Positions 63,994-64,000 of a stretch of DNA of 64,000 bases are shown here, in pieces. Made by a program: the position numbers and the translations under genes. Source of the DNA: CAWANP01 sp963783445 (GTDB lineage Bacteria > Chloroflexota > Anaerolineae > JAAYZQ01); assembly GCA_963783445.1 (NCBI GenBank), contig CAWANP010000015.1:62001-126000 (forward strand), read 5' to 3'. Every line of letters starts with the position of its first letter. Positions within the stretch are counted from its first letter, which is position 1. The notes beneath the pieces are model-generated. The model was not told where the DNA came from, did no database searches, and saw nothing but the letters and a program-made list of their open reading frames with translations.

Positions 63994-64000
63994 TCTGTAG

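Noticed and set aside
1..64000. CRISPR arrays, insertion sequences, prophage, rRNA and tRNA genes
   Set aside because: No regularly spaced repeats, transposase or integrase motifs, or recognisable RNA gene signatures were seen by eye; a tRNA scan could still find one missed here.

Overview
The window looks like chromosomal DNA of an anaerobic or facultative member of the Chloroflexota (Anaerolineae-like). This is an inference. It rests on GC-rich coding sequence, menaquinone-type MenA, NAD-dependent LigA, a cyclase/AAA/TPR giant protein of the kind common in that phylum, an oxygen-sensitive glycyl radical enzyme, a non-pyrrolysine MttB homologue, and many ABC and MFS transporters. No rRNA, tRNA, CRISPR array, transposase or phage gene was recognised.

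Layout. 0-1.2 kb: a NitT/TauT-type ABC ATPase and a small YtxH-like protein. 1.4-8.3 kb: a leftward run of amidohydrolase, Nudix, metallo-beta-lactamase-fold, MFS, GHMP kinase, old-yellow-enzyme and uracil-DNA-glycosylase-like genes. 8.8-10.3 kb: an S10 peptidase. 10.4-15.6 kb: a tight leftward operon (solute-binding lipoprotein, MenA, ABC ATPase, permease, LarE, LarB) joining an importer, a prenyltransferase and half of the nickel-pincer cofactor pathway. 16-20.5 kb: HD-domain protein, butyrate kinase, class I aminotransferase and HflX, the last three broken by many frameshifts. 20.9-31 kb: leftward ligA, DUF4438, saccharopine-dehydrogenase-like, tandem hotdog thioesterase, CoA-disulfide-reductase-like, HAD, PHP and phosphonoacetate-hydrolase-like genes. 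31-37 kb: rightward trans-4-hydroxyproline dehydratase (HypD) and a heterodimeric ABC exporter pair. 37-46 kb: a leftward giant zinc-ribbon/cyclase/AAA/TPR/SBP fusion, a Cys/Met-metabolism PLP enzyme, a GPH-type transporter and an MttB-family methyltransferase. 46-51.5 kb: SRPBCC, DUF1269, a HEAT-repeat protein and a 1005-residue P-type-ATPase-like protein that has lost its catalytic residues. 51.7-57.9 kb: DegV, two LysW-like zinc ribbons, an OmpR-type regulator with a degenerate receiver, a TPR/beta-propeller protein and a P1 peptidase. 58-60.8 kb: a ROK-family protein and nagA behind a consensus promoter and a 9-bp perfect palindromic operator. 61-64 kb: pirin, an RRM protein with a promoter/terminator leader, and an M20 amidohydrolase.

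The most unusual items are the catalytically dead P-type ATPase paired with a HEAT-repeat gene, the intracellular fusion of a class III cyclase and AAA/TPR module to a complete peptide-binding (SBP_bac_5) domain, the ABC-menA-larE-larB operon, the nagA operator, and the short leader RNA ahead of the RRM gene.

Quality caveat. At least nine genes are interrupted by single-base frameshifts, many at homopolymers, and reading resumes in conserved sequence. They cluster at 16.7-20.5 kb and 37-45 kb. This pattern fits base-calling indels in the assembly better than gene decay, so these genes are annotated as whole genes with disrupted frames.
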